Assembly (NCBI GenBank): GCA_029718625.1
Contig: CM056379.1
Location: 62,523,626 to 62,587,625 of the forward strand
DNA length: 64,000 bases
Direction of reading: 5' to 3'
From: Synaphobranchus kaupii
Taxonomy: Eukaryota; Chordata; Actinopteri; Anguilliformes; Synaphobranchidae
Position numbers and translations under genes: made by a program. Positions 1 to 10,533 of the stretch are shown one piece after another. The notes beneath the pieces are model-generated. The model was given only the letters and a program-made list of their open reading frames with translations. It was not told where the DNA came from and did not search any database. Each line of letters opens with the position of its first letter. The stretch's first letter is position 1.

Positions 1-130
1 TTTAACACAGCTTTTTTAGACATCCTAGTTTTATTTTGGATGCTTACATTATTTTAGTTTGCACACAGAAATGAAAATATTCCACAAAAAACAAAAACTA
101 CCAGGGTCAAAATTATTAGCCCCCCGAATC

Positions 131-1162
<1,032 letters not shown>

Positions 1163-1334
1163 TCAACTGACAGCTCAATGACCCATACTGAGGCTTTTAT
1201 ACCATGTTTTAACTTAATTGTTGAGTGAAATCACCTGATTCACCTGATCACCTTTAAGCACATCACCTGTGAAGTTAAAGCACATCATTGCACAAAAGTG
1301 GTTTGTGCAATGACTTAATAAATGGTCATTTCTT

Positions 1335-1362
1335 AAAGGGGGCTAAAAATAATGTCCCTGGT
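1335..1362. repeat. inner right direct repeat of Tc1
   Basis: The stretch containing 'gggggctaaaaataatgtcc' is a diverged copy of the outer repeat, about 190 bp inside the end. This is the IR/DR arrangement, where transposase binds twice per end. Confidence 0.75.
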
Positions 1363-1518
1363 CATTTTTGTATTTTCTTAAATAATTCTGTTTTGTTGTG
1401 CAAATATAAATAATTTGTGCCTTCTAAAGAAAACTAGTATGTTCAGAAATGCTATGTTGAAAATTCCTTGCTCTGTTAAAAAAGTACTTGGGAAAATCTT
1501 GAAGAAACTTCAAATTTC

Positions 1519-1549
1519 ATAGGGGGGCTAATAATTTTGTCCTCAACTG
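1519..1549. repeat. outer right terminal inverted repeat of Tc1
   Basis: Read inward on the minus strand it begins CAGTTGAGGACAAAATTATT and continues into a C-run. The inner left copy near 111-125 and the inner right copy near 1335-1362 share the core 'aattattagccccc' with small changes. TA follows at 1550-1551. Confidence 0.85.
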
Positions 1550-1551
1550 TA

Positions 1552-2676
1552 CCTGACACAATGAGATCAGGACTAGTTCCGCCTTGCTACAATCACCCCG
1601 CTCACCTTCGTCCAGGTCCCCCTCCTCCTCAGACCTCTCTTCCTGCTCTAACAGACTACTAGCCCTTTCCTCTGAACACCCCTCCTCCAACGAGGGGGCT
1701 CTGCTCCTCCGGCTTGGTCTCCTAATGCACACCACACTCCCCAATTCCTCCTCTTCACTGCTACTCTCCGCTGGACACGTGGGCATGCTAGAAGGAGCGT
1801 CTTCGTTATGCTCGCTCACCTTAACTCCTGGACCACACAGTCTTAATTCAGCGCGATAGACATTTCTGGGGGGTTTAGAAGAGTCAACTGGGGCCACCGA
1901 ATGAACCGGCTTCTGTGAGTCTACCTGCGCAATCACTCGATACGGAGTGGGAAGCCACATGTCCTGGATCTTATGCCTCCCAGTGAACTGGCGATTACGA
2001 AGATATACTAGCTGACCCAGCTGTAGTACACTGTCCTTTGCCGGAGGTCCTGCATACTTGCGCCGGGACTCCACGGCCAACTCCAGCTGTCTCCCAGCCT
2101 GGTCGTAAGCCATCTGCAGCCGCCGTTGGTGCTCCAGCGCCCACTCATTCACATCACCTTGAAATTGTTCTTCCTCATCTTTTCTCAGCATGATGTCCAG
2201 GGGCACACATGGCACTTGCCCAAACAGGAGAAAATACGGTGAGTATCCTGTACTTTGATGTTCAGTGGTGTTATACGCATAGATGACTTCCGGGAGGTAC
2301 TCCACCCATCTCCTCTTCTTTTCGGGTGGAAGGGTGCGAAGCAAATTATGCAAAGTCCTGTTAAAGCGCTCGCATTGCCCATTGCCCTGAGGGTAGTACG
2401 GAGTTGTTCTACTCTTTCTCATGCCATACAGCTTACACAAGGACTTGACCACTTCAGCTTCAAAGCATTTACCTTGATCAGAGTGAACCCGGGCAGGAAC
2501 CCCATAGGGCTGAATCCAATCTCTCACCAAGCACTTGGCCACGGTCACAGCACGCTGGTCACGGGTGGGCACAGCTACTATGAACTTTGAAAACACATCC
2601 GTGAGAATTAAGACATTTTCGCGACCGTCTGAGGAGGGCTCAAGGACCGTGAAATCCATTGCTACCACCTCCAAGG
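1552..2676 (-). pseudogene. gypsy integrase core, C-terminal part cut by Tc1
   Basis: This frame carries the integrase catalytic core: an aspartate in AMDFTVL, a second in HSDQGKCFE and a glutamate in GQCERFNR with 35 residues between the last two (D,D35E). The block YYPQGNGQ, typical of retroviral-type integrases, precedes the glutamate. After the core comes a chromatin/DNA-binding-like C-terminal part with LVYLRNRQFTGRHK and then a serine- and glutamate-rich tail. The frame has no internal stop, but its N-terminal side is separated from the zinc domain by the hAT insertion, and its last residues are encoded by the Tc1 terminal repeat. It would have joined cDNA to host DNA; as it stands it cannot be made as one protein. 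Confidence 0.9.
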
Positions 2677-2684
2677 GTCTGGAC

Positions 2685-3498
2685 TAGGGTTGCAAATTCT
2701 AAGGAATTTCCTTGATCGATAGTCGTCAACGTTAATGAACAATCAATCGATCAATCGATAACAAAACAGCTAAAAATAGCTTATGACGTAGAAAATACAA
2801 AATGCATGTTTTTTTCCTCAATCAAAACTTTATTGAAACATTTGAGAAATACGCCTGTTTCATAGCATAACACAAATATAATTATGAACGCTGTTTTGTT
2901 TAAGTATGATATTTTAATAAGGCACGGGAAATTGCGCTCACTCTTCCGAGGCCAAACTCACGTGCCGCCCGGCTTGGACAAGAGGGAAAATAAATAATTT
3001 TAATTTAAATTTTTTTTTAAATATTATTCTTTTTTTATATATAATATATATATATTTTTTTTATGTAGCTGCAATATTTCCCTTACCGCAGAATGCTGGA
3101 ATGATCAAAATAGCATCTGGAAAAACCCTTGCCAAAACAGCTTCGGTTTCCGTTAGGCCTAATTGAAATTTTCGATGGCAGCGCTGATATTATGAGGGTG
3201 TAATTATAGTTTCCGCCTCTACGCAAAATGGCGCACTTTCGTCCGTTTCGCTATCTGACCAGAACTCTTAAGTGTAGAGTAAAAGCTAATACTGCACAGT
3301 CGCGGATCTATGGGTGGGCAAGCTGTCAATCTGGCCCCCTTATGTTTAACTTAATGATTGCATTTCACCAACAGCTCCCATTGACACAATTAAGATGAGA
3401 CCGCAAATAGTTCAATTTGATCGTTAAATTTGAAATGGTCGATCGATCAAATTATTAACGGCAATTAATCGATCAACGATTAATCGTTAACACCCCTA
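2685..3498. mobile_element. non-autonomous hAT element, 814 bp, in gypsy integrase
   Basis: The termini are inverted: left TAGGGTTGCAAA and right, read inward, TAGGGGTGTTAACG. An exact 8-bp target duplication, gtctggac, flanks it at 2677-2684 and 3499-3506. An 8-bp duplication with a TAGGG start fits the hAT superfamily. Sub-terminal sequence is rich in ATCGAT and TTAATCG motifs at both ends. No transposase frame is visible inside; a low-complexity AT stretch lies at about 3000-3065. Removing the element plus one duplication restores continuity of the gypsy integrase between its zinc domain and its core. Confidence 0.92.
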
Positions 3499-4174
3499 GT
3501 CTGGACGCCAACAAGCTTCCCATGGATGTCACAATCTTGGGCTGTGGGGCTTTAGACACAATGCACCGTTCACAGGACTTGCAATACTTCTCCACATCGT
3601 GGAACATGCCCGGCCAGTAGCAACGACCCCGGACTAGCTTAAAAGTTCTGTCGACGCCCTGGTGTCCATGCCCTTCATGCATTCGAGCCAACACCTCCTT
3701 TTGCAGGGAGACAGGCAGGATGATTTGCTTCACCTGCCCTTCCTTTTCATCCAGTCTCTCCCGGTACAAAACCCGGTCGCTCTTCACCACCTTCTCCCAC
3801 TGTCTCACCAGCTCCACCATTCTGGATGACTCCTTCGCCCTCTCTTCCCGACTCGGCCTCTGGCCCCTAGCCCAATACTTCAAGAACGAAGAGATCACCG
3901 GGTCAGCCTCCTGTAAGGCTGCCAAAGACTCCTTGCTGTAGGATGGAAAACTAAAGGCGGAGACTTTCTCAGTACAAGTGGCTGCAGAAGTTTCCTCACA
4001 GCAAGCTCCCTGATGCGGGATGGAAAGGGCACCACGAGTCTCTAGGAAGGTTTGAACCACTTGACTCTCCAGAGGCTTGTCTTCCGTATACTGTCTGGAC
4101 AGGGCATCAGCACCTGCGTTCTGGCGGCCTGAGCAGTACAGAATCTGGAAGTCAAACTGAGCAAGTTCAGACAC
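3499..4174 (-). pseudogene. gypsy RNase H end and integrase zinc-binding domain
   Basis: The frame starts with the end of RNase H (SELAQFDFQILYCSGRQNAG followed by ADALSR, a conserved gypsy junction) and runs through a linker to the integrase H2C2 domain, with histidines in MHEGHGHQG and cysteines in KSCERC. It ends at the hAT insertion; the last residues in the open frame belong to hAT sequence. The reverse transcriptase frame upstream ends at 4210, and the centre of RNase H is missing between the two. Confidence 0.88.
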
Positions 4175-4209
4175 CCAGCGCTGCTCTACAGCACCTAGCT
4201 TCGCTGTCT

Positions 4210-6048
4210 TCAGCCCTGGTGGCTGGCGTCGATCTCCAGAACAAAAGGTTTAGTGAAATCAGCATAGCCTAACACAGATGCCGAGATCAACCTCTGTTTC
4301 AACGTTTCAAATGCATGTTCACAGGCAGAAGTCCAGTGCTGACAGAACAAGTGAGCAGGAAGATGTTTCTTGTTGGTCTTTGATGGGCCCAGTGCAGAAA
4401 GGGCATGAAGGGGGGCAGCCAAACTTGCAAAGTTCTTCACGAACCTTCTATAGAAGCTTACAAAGCCCAGGAAAGATTTCAGTTCGGACAGATTCTGGGG
4501 CCGCCGCCACTCTGCCACTGCACGGATCTTCTCAGGGTCAGTAGAGACCCCTTCGTCAGAAATGATGTGACCAAGATAAGATACCTGGGACTTAAAGAAT
4601 GAGCACTTACTTAGCTTGACTTTAAGATTGAATTGCTCAAAACGGGACAGGACAAGGTCAAGGCGTTCGAGCTGTTGTTCGAATGTTGAAGAAAAGACCA
4701 CCACGTCATCTAAATACAGCAACAGGGACTGAAATCTCTGGTCCCCTAAAATCCTCTCCATCAACCTTTGAAAGGTCCCCGGCGCATTACATAAACCGAA
4801 GGCCATCCGAGAAAATTCATACAAGCCAAATGGTGTGCAGAAAGCTGTTTTGGGCCGATCCTTTTCAACCACTTCGACCTGGTTATAGCCGCTAACCAGG
4901 TCCAGTGTTGAGAACCACTTGGCGTTACTCAGGGAATTTAAGGACTCTTCAATGCGTGGAAGAGGGAACGCATCCTTCCTCGTTTTAGCGTTCAACTGCC
5001 TATAATCCACACACATCCTCATCGAGCCATCCTTCTTCTTGACAATCACCAAGGGGGAGGAATAAGGACTACTACTCTCCCTGATCACACCCTGTTCCAA
5101 GAGCTGCTTAATGTGTTCTTTTACCTCCTCGTACTGGCTAGGGGGTATCCTTCTATACCGCTGGCTAACAGGAACGTCATCTGTAACAGGAATCTCATGC
5201 TGAATGACACCAGTGCAACCCAAATCAGTATCTGACTTAGCAAACACATGTGCATATTTACAAAGTAACTGCTTTGCTTGTCTTGCCTGCACCTCTGAAA
5301 GACCTAAAAACTGTAGATGCTGTACTTCAGGTGGGATCTCTTTACCATCACAGATTGATGACTGCTCTTCCAGAAGTACAACCTGCTCCTCCTGAGGGCC
5401 TACCCTCTCGAACACCACAGAGGTTGCACCACCTGCAACAACCTCCACTGGATTAAGGGAAGCAAGGCATGTTTGAGGCTTTAAATTCACAACAGTGGTG
5501 CCTACATTAACTACCGGCACAACTAATTGCCCAGTATGGATTCGTACCAAGGCGCCAGAAACCAATAACCCCCCTGGCAGAATACCATCATCCCTCCCTA
5601 AGGCCTCTACCAACACTAAAGACCCTGAAGGAGTCTGACTTTCAAACCCTGTAGCTGGGATAAAACACATAGACCCTGCAGGCACTTCAAATGGAGCTAC
5701 AGTTCTAGCAAAGCACATGCTCTCTGTATGGACGGACTGCTCGTTTTGACACACTTCAAATGCAGCCCTCCAACCTAGGTCACACTGACTAAGGGAAATG
5801 GGTGTCTGGGCAGGGCCATCCCGGGAAAGTAGTAGCTCACAACATTCTTTAACAACATTCATGCCTATAAGGCCTGGAACTGCTTGTTTACGTACTCTAG
5901 TGTCATAGTCTGTGGAGTCCTTCACAACCAATACCCCTCTCCTAGGTATGGTCCCGCCCAGGACCTCAATATCCACCTCAATGTAGCCAAGATATGGAAT
6001 GGCAATACCATTTGCTGCCTTCAAAGCAAGCCACTTACAGTCTTTCAA
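4210..6048 (-). pseudogene. gypsy protease C-terminal half, reverse transcriptase and start of RNase H
   Basis: The first 80 or so residues look like the second half of a retropepsin (GLIGMNVV). A spacer of about 200 residues follows, then a full Ty3/gypsy reverse transcriptase: IPPSQYEEVKEHI, VDYRQLNAKT, LDLVSGYNQVEV, the FGLYEF and MAFGLCNAPGTFQ blocks, catalytic YLDDVVVFS and the thumb motif FLGFVSFYRRFV. The tail starts RNase H at EIDASHQG and stops. The expected middle of RNase H is absent, and the C-terminal part resumes in another frame about 40 bp later. The frame opens at a TTG codon with open sequence upstream, so 6048 is not a true start. The enzyme would copy element RNA into DNA. 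Confidence 0.9.
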
Positions 6049-6160
6049 CTCTTTACACCCCTTAGACTGAAAATGTTGATTGAAAAATGACTCCGTAACA
6101 GTTTAGTGACCATAGAGCCAGTGTCTAAAAGACACTGTACCTCTACCCCCCCCCATTACC
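6049..6160 (-). pseudogene. gypsy aspartic protease active site, frameshifted
   Basis: The minus strand encodes CLLDTGSMVT, the DTG active site of a retropepsin. About 20 bases downstream the frame must shift to join the 4210-6048 frame. The homologous copy at 9107-9430 reads through the same place, so a small indel near 6095-6105 broke this copy. Upstream lies a run of nine G residues on the minus strand (C residues at about 6146-6154), a plausible second site of frame change. Confidence 0.78.
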
Positions 6161-6257
6161 ACCTGCACAATGGGGCTCTGTCCCACGAGACATTCATGAA
6201 CCTCCTCTTTACAATGGTTACCTGAGCCTAACTCTGCCCCACCTGTGGTTTGGCTCC

Positions 6258-7325
6258 TTACCGCAGGGGGAAAGAGTTTCCCTGTTGCTCTAATATGTGG
6301 GCAGTCCCATCGTTAGTACCTGCGGGTATAGGGGAAACGTTGTTACTAGGGGATTGGCAGTGCCTTGCAATGTGACCAACGGTTTGACATCTAAAACAGA
6401 TAGGTCTACCGGAGGAATCAAATCTTGACTGTTGTCTGAGGTTTCCTCCCCGCCTGGCCCCCATCCCCCGCATACTAGATAACTGTTGTGTCACATTATA
6501 AATTTGAGCCTGTTGCTTCTTAAGGGTGTTAAGAATTTCCATTAGCACTGAGTCTAATTTAGGAGAAGTTACGGCAACAACGGCATTAACTTCTACTGGC
6601 TTAGCTTCCACTTCGCAGGAGTTTGCCACCTTTTTTTCCCGTTCCCCCACCATATGGTAATCTTCCCCCCATTGTAATGCCTCCTTATGAATATCAAAGA
6701 AAGGAACTTCCGGATTCTGGCGAATTAACTTTCTAAGCCCTCTGCTAAGGGCGGGATCACGGACGTTCTCTGCAAACTGGTCGCGCAGGGCAAAATCATT
6801 ACACCAAGCGGCTTTCACATTACAATAATTAATCTCTTCCATAATGGCCATAAGAACGTGTGAATATTCACAAACAGACTCCCCTTCGCTCTGCTTTCTG
6901 TCAAAAAATTGTTTCTGCAATTTAGTGATCGACCGGGGCTGCCCATATATCTCTTTAAGAATCTCCATAATTCGATCTGGGTCCTTCCTATCCACCTGTG
7001 GGCGGTACCTAATTTCCTGCCTTGCCTCACCACCCAGCTGTTCATAAATGTACACTGCTTTTTCAGCACCAACATAAGGGCGGTAAGTCAAAGTAAAGAT
7101 TTCCTCTCCTTTGGCAGAAAAATTACACTCATTAGGATTTGAAGCCAATCTCTCACTTGCCCCACCCAGACTACTTGGGGGTCTTTTTGACTGCGAAGGA
7201 GAGGCTACTCGTAACTGTTCCTGTAACCCATCGTTTACATCCTTTAGTCGAGATATGGTTACCTTGTCTGCCTCCACCCTGGCTCTGAGTGCCTGAAGCT
7301 CCTCCTGAATATCAGGGTCAGACAT
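6258..7325 (-). CDS. gypsy Gag with one CCHC zinc knuckle
   Basis: The frame is open up to 7364, but the first convincing methionine is at 7325 (MSDPDIQEELQALRARVEAD), giving about 355 residues. The N-terminal region is a short coiled coil. The capsid-like middle contains EIRYRPQVDRKDPDRI and FFDRKQSEGESVCEY, a layout shared with the fragments at 7.85-10.85 kb. A glutamine-rich helix precedes a CX2CX4HX4C zinc knuckle, CFRCQTVGHIARHC, near the C terminus. Gag would assemble particles around element RNA. It stops before the protease, which lies in another frame, so pol expression would need frameshifting or a separate mechanism. It is the only complete gag in the window. Confidence 0.88.
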   Translation of the reverse strand: MSDPDIQEELQALRARVEADKVTISRLKDVNDGLQEQLRVASPSQSKRPPSSLGGASERLASNPNECNFSAKGEEIFTLTYRPYVGAEKAVYIYEQLGGEARQEIRYRPQVDRKDPDRIMEILKEIYGQPRSITKLQKQFFDRKQSEGESVCEYSHVLMAIMEEINYCNVKAAWCNDFALRDQFAENVRDPALSRGLRKLIRQNPEVPFFDIHKEALQWGEDYHMVGEREKKVANSCEVEAKPVEVNAVVAVTSPKLDSVLMEILNTLKKQQAQIYNVTQQLSSMRGMGARRGGNLRQQSRFDSSGRPICFRCQTVGHIARHCQSPSNNVSPIPAGTNDGTAHILEQQGNSFPLR

Positions 7326-7496
7326 CTTAAACAAAGGAAAAAAAACAAAAATACTTTTGTCCAAATGTCCTTTTGTTGAAACAACACTGTCTCAGACTCT
7401 CTTAATTAGATTATATTAATGTTGAAGCTCCTCCTTGTTGCCCCAGTCATCAGAGTCTTCGTGTTTGCCACTGCTTTAGTCTCCCAATATCTCCAC

Positions 7497-7539
7497 AAAA
7501 AAAATAAAAATAAAATAAAATAAAATAATAATAATAATT
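7497..7539. repeat. A-rich simple repeat in gypsy leader
   Basis: An A-run passes into AAAAT-type and then AAT-type repeats, between the primer binding site and gag of the minus-strand element. Confidence 0.8.
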
Positions 7540-7604
7540 CAGTAACACCTCAAACACTATGCTAATCCAACCAGCCTCTTATCCAACTGTTTATCTCCAA
7601 AATG

Positions 7605-7622
7605 ACCCTGCTCGCAGCGCCA
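7605..7622 (-). promoter_or_regulatory. candidate primer binding site of gypsy 1
   Basis: On the minus strand TGGCGCTGCGAGCAGGGT lies three bases after the LTR end (...GGGGCTACA). A TGG start just inside the LTR is the usual mark of a tRNA 3'-end primer site. The tRNA was not matched. Confidence 0.55.
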
Positions 7623-7625
7623 AAC

Positions 7626-7850
7626 TGTAGCCCCTGGCCACTTATAATACAGATCCTGGACCTCTTAACAGGTAAAACAGTCACAAGCCAATGCATAGAA
7701 AAGGTAGCTTATAAGTTTATTATATACAACTTTCGTTAAAATCTATTCAAGAGGCAAACTGGATTCACACATACAAGGCCTAGCCAGAATAAAGTGCTTG
7801 CTTATGGTCTTCTTTTCAGATATCCAATGCAAATAATCATTTACTTAAAC
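7626..7850 (-). repeat. truncated 5' LTR of gypsy 1
   Basis: The LTR end nearest gag reads TGTAGCCCCTGG on the plus strand (so ...GGGGCTACA on the minus strand). It contains an AATAAA polyadenylation signal on the minus strand near 7712-7720. The outer end is not seen: by about 7850 the sequence has become plus-strand gag of another copy, so the LTR is truncated. No second LTR is in the window for comparison. Confidence 0.55.
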
Positions 7851-8551
7851 AAAGTGCCCCTGATGGTGTACCTAATGCGGATGTTCTTTTGCGTGACCAG
7901 TTTGTAGAGCATGTGACTAATTCTGCACTTCACAGGGAATTAAAGCGGTTAGTCCGCCAAAACCCCAGGTTCTCGATACTTGAGGTACAAGCTGAAGCTA
8001 TTCAGTAGGAGCGCGAGGGTAGGCAAAGTAATTTTAGTGGTATGAGTTACTCTGTCCCCTCTTTGTATGCCATGCAGTTTTCTAGGGGGCAGCAGAGGGC
8101 TGGCAGTCCATCAAATAATCTTGCCATTTTAGAGATGATGGAATTGAAGGCTATGTTGCAGAAGCAGCAGCAATGAATTAATGAGCTAACCCAAAGCCTT
8201 ATAGCTTTGCAGGCACCGCCAAGCCGCCCCAGGTCACACTGTTCTAATACCATTATTTGCAGGCAATGCCAAAAGCCTGGACATTATGCTAGGGACTGTG
8301 ATAATGAGCGTGTTCCCCAGACCCACTCCCCAGATGGCCATTACCAACCGGTTCAGGGGGCCAACAGCTCTCCGCCGGCAGAAAACTAGTTCTCTTTGAT
8401 GTGCAGAGCCACATATTAGAAGGGGACATGATTGGCTCCAAGCGACATAGACTGGTAAGCAATGCTGCAGCCTCCTGTTTATTCGGCTCTTGCCTCAAAG
8501 TAGCTGCTAGATTGGGGGGAGTAGTAGTGAATTGTCTGTTAGATACGGGGT
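7851..8551 (+). pseudogene. gypsy family 2 Gag C-terminal part and protease start, plus strand
   Basis: One reading frame encodes the capsid end (LLRDQFVEHV, ELKRLVRQNP), a glutamine-rich stretch, a CX2CX4HX4C zinc knuckle CRQCQKPGHYARDC and, in a following frame, the protease start CLLDTGS at about 8533-8553. Two stop codons interrupt the gag frame, TAG at 8006-8008 and TGA at 8174-8176. It closely resembles the minus-strand copy at 9345-10060, so the two fragments face each other. The protease frame passes without a stop into the GC-rich minisatellite that follows. Confidence 0.8.
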
Positions 8552-8555
8552 CAAG

Positions 8556-8735
8556 AGCGATGCAGCCGTCGCCGCCGGCCTCCAGGGCGATGCAGAGCGG
8601 TCCACCGCGCGCCGCCGCGGCCGGCCTCCAGAGCGGTCCACCGCACGCCGCCGCGGCCGGCCTCCAGAGCGGTCCACCCTGCGCCGCTGCCGGCCTCCAG
8701 AGCTTTACCTCCTGCGCCGCCGTCCGGCCTTTATA
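8556..8735. repeat. GC-rich 36-bp minisatellite after the protease start
   Basis: The best-formed units are 8596-8631 and 8632-8667 (36 bp each), then 8668-8700 (33 bp), with a degenerate first unit at 8556-8585 and a degenerate last one from 8701. A unit starts AGCGGTCCACCG and ends GGCCGGCCTCCAG. Unit length is a multiple of three, and the plus-strand frame continuous with the DTGS motif stays open, repeating SGPPHAAAAGLQ. Base composition is far more GC-rich than the surroundings. Confidence 0.85.
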
Positions 8736-8744
8736 CCCCTGATA

Positions 8745-9430
8745 GTAGGCTTATAATATGGGCCTGATCCAAGACACAGATTCTAGTGCGTGGGTATAAG
8801 AGAACCTCAGTGACCCCCACATTAACTACCGGAATTTAACCCCTGTATACATTTACCATAGCAGGAGACACTAGGAGGCCAGCCGGCAATGTCTCTCCAT
8901 GCGGGAGGGGCTCAAACAAAATTGTCCCAGATATAGTGGCATACTGTTGGGAACATGTAGTGGTCACTACTGTCATAGTGCCCCCTGGGATTCGTATTAC
9001 TCTCCCTCCTCTAACCTTGACAGGGCCAGCTCTAACTGGTGAACAGGGTTCTTGGTGACAGTACTGTAATGCCTGTTGGCGGGAGGTCAAACAGGGCAGG
9101 GCCATGTCATTGAAAGAACTCATTATAGCATTCACGGATTACATTCATGTCGAGCATACCCGGAACTTCCTGTTTAGGCAATGAGTCAGGGGGGTCTCTG
9201 ACCACCAACACACCTCGCTTTGGGACAACTCTCCCTAACACCTCAATGTCTAGCTCTAAATACCCGACATAGGGGATGTTAAGCCCATTTGCTGCATGAA
9301 GTTGTAGCCAGTGACAGGTCTGTAATTTCTCACCGCCCCAAGGCTCAAAATTACGCAAGAAGAAGCTCTCTGTAATTGTTGACACCATAGAGCCGGTATC
9401 TAGTAAACATGAGACACTCACCCCCCCCAC
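8745..9430 (-). pseudogene. gypsy family 2 protease and following spacer
   Basis: From 9430 leftwards the frame gives CLLDTGSMVSTITESFF, the DTG active site, followed by LHAANGLNIPYVGYLELDIE and GMLDMNVIRECY, a complete retropepsin fold in outline. The frame changes at about 9107-9135, and the next part (ALPCLTSRQQALQYC, ILFEPLPHGETLPAGLLVS) matches the spacer before reverse transcriptase in gypsy 1. Weak similarity continues to about 8745. Unlike gypsy 1, the region just after DTG is in one frame, which identifies the gypsy 1 break. Confidence 0.82.
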
Positions 9431-9474
9431 TTTTTGCCATTACCCTTGGACAGGTACCCAATATCTTTGAGAGT

Positions 9475-10298
9475 GGTTGCTCACCAGACTGGGGGAACTT
9501 GAGCCAGAGGAGGCCCCTTCTGAACTGTGGCTCTGCAGATCAGAGGGCATCGGTTTCCCAACGGCTGAAGAGTGGTTGAGACGGCAGGTAAGCTGGAGGT
9601 TGACCGGGCCTGTGGGACTACACGTTCATTATCACAATTCCGTGCAAAGTGTCTGGGCTTCTCACACCTCCTACAAATCACTGGGCTATCCCTGTTATAC
9701 TGTCTACGGGGATTCTGTTAGGACAATACACTTTGTGATAGCTGCTTAATTTGCTCTTGTTGTTGTTTCAGCATATCCCTTATTTCTGCCATTTCAGACC
9801 TGCCCGATGCACCAGACCCAGCCTCTGACCGACCCTGAACCTCATACTGCCTACCACACACAGAAGGAAGAGAATAGGTTCTCATCCTCCCTTCACTAGG
9901 CAGACCTTCCCGCTCCCATCTGATGGCTTCGCCCCGAACATCCAACAGAGTGTAATCAGGATGGCGACGAACAATCTGTTGCAGTTCTCTACGAAGAGCA
10001 CTGTCATTGACGTACTCGACAAACTGATCCCTTAATAAAACAGCAGGATTAAGCATTCTATTAGGAGCCCTCTTTACTACCTTGTCCATGAGTGCAAACA
10101 GGGCATGGGAATATTCCTGTAACGATTCCCCTTCCAGCTGCTTTCTGTAGAAAAATTGTTCCTGTAGGGCTACATATGACTATGAGCACCCATACAGCTC
10201 TTGCAAGATGGCAAATATTCTTTCTGGATCCTCCCTATCCCGTTTAGGTCGAAATTTAATTTCATACTTTGCCTCTCCTTCAAGGTGATCATATATAA
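9475..10298 (-). pseudogene. gypsy family 2 Gag, middle and zinc knuckle, frameshifted
   Basis: The fragment at 9718-10089 encodes the capsid end (AVLLRDQFVEYVNDSALRRE) and a glutamine-rich helix. A second frame at 9481-9681 carries the knuckle CRRCEKPRHFARNC, in which the usual glycine before the histidine is replaced. Sequence from 10090 to 10298 encodes the preceding part (YDHLEGEAKYEIKFRPKRDR) with a premature stop after the ELYG motif. The breaks between 9681-9718 and 10089-10180 show decay. Confidence 0.8.
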
Positions 10299-10299
10299 A

Positions 10300-10533
10300 A
10301 TAAGCATTACATTACATTACAGGCATTTAGCAGATGCTCTTATCCAGAGCGACTTACACAACTTCTTATATCTTATTACATTTATCCATTCATACAGCTG
10401 GATATATACTGAAGCAAGTCAGGTTAAGTACCTTGCTTAAGGGTACAACGGCAGTGTCCTACCTGGGAATTGAACCTACAACCTTTCAGTTACAAGTCCA
10501 GTTCCTTAACCATTATACTACACCGCCGCCCAC
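10300..10533. repeat. SINE-like teleost repeat inside gag
   Basis: It starts with ATTAC repeats, then catttagcagatgctcttat and ccagagcgacttaca, and ends near ttatactacaccgccgcc. The core is the reverse complement of the tail at 41535-41593 (gtcgctttggataaaagcgt). It interrupts the gag coding sequence between the N-terminal part (10534-10845) and the next part. Confidence 0.75.

Larger units (their letters stand above)
1552..7850 (-). mobile_element. Ty3/gypsy LTR retrotransposon 1, broken by Tc1 and hAT insertions
   Basis: On the minus strand the order is LTR remnant, primer binding site, gag, protease, reverse transcriptase, RNase H, integrase, which is the Ty3/gypsy order. Gag is open. The protease is frameshifted, RNase H has an internal deletion, an 814-bp hAT element sits in the integrase and a Tc1 element cuts its C-terminal end. 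The 3' LTR is not in the window; it would lie left of base 1, beyond the Tc1. It is related to the two fragments at 7.85-10.85 kb but is a distinct, younger-looking family. Confidence 0.9.
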
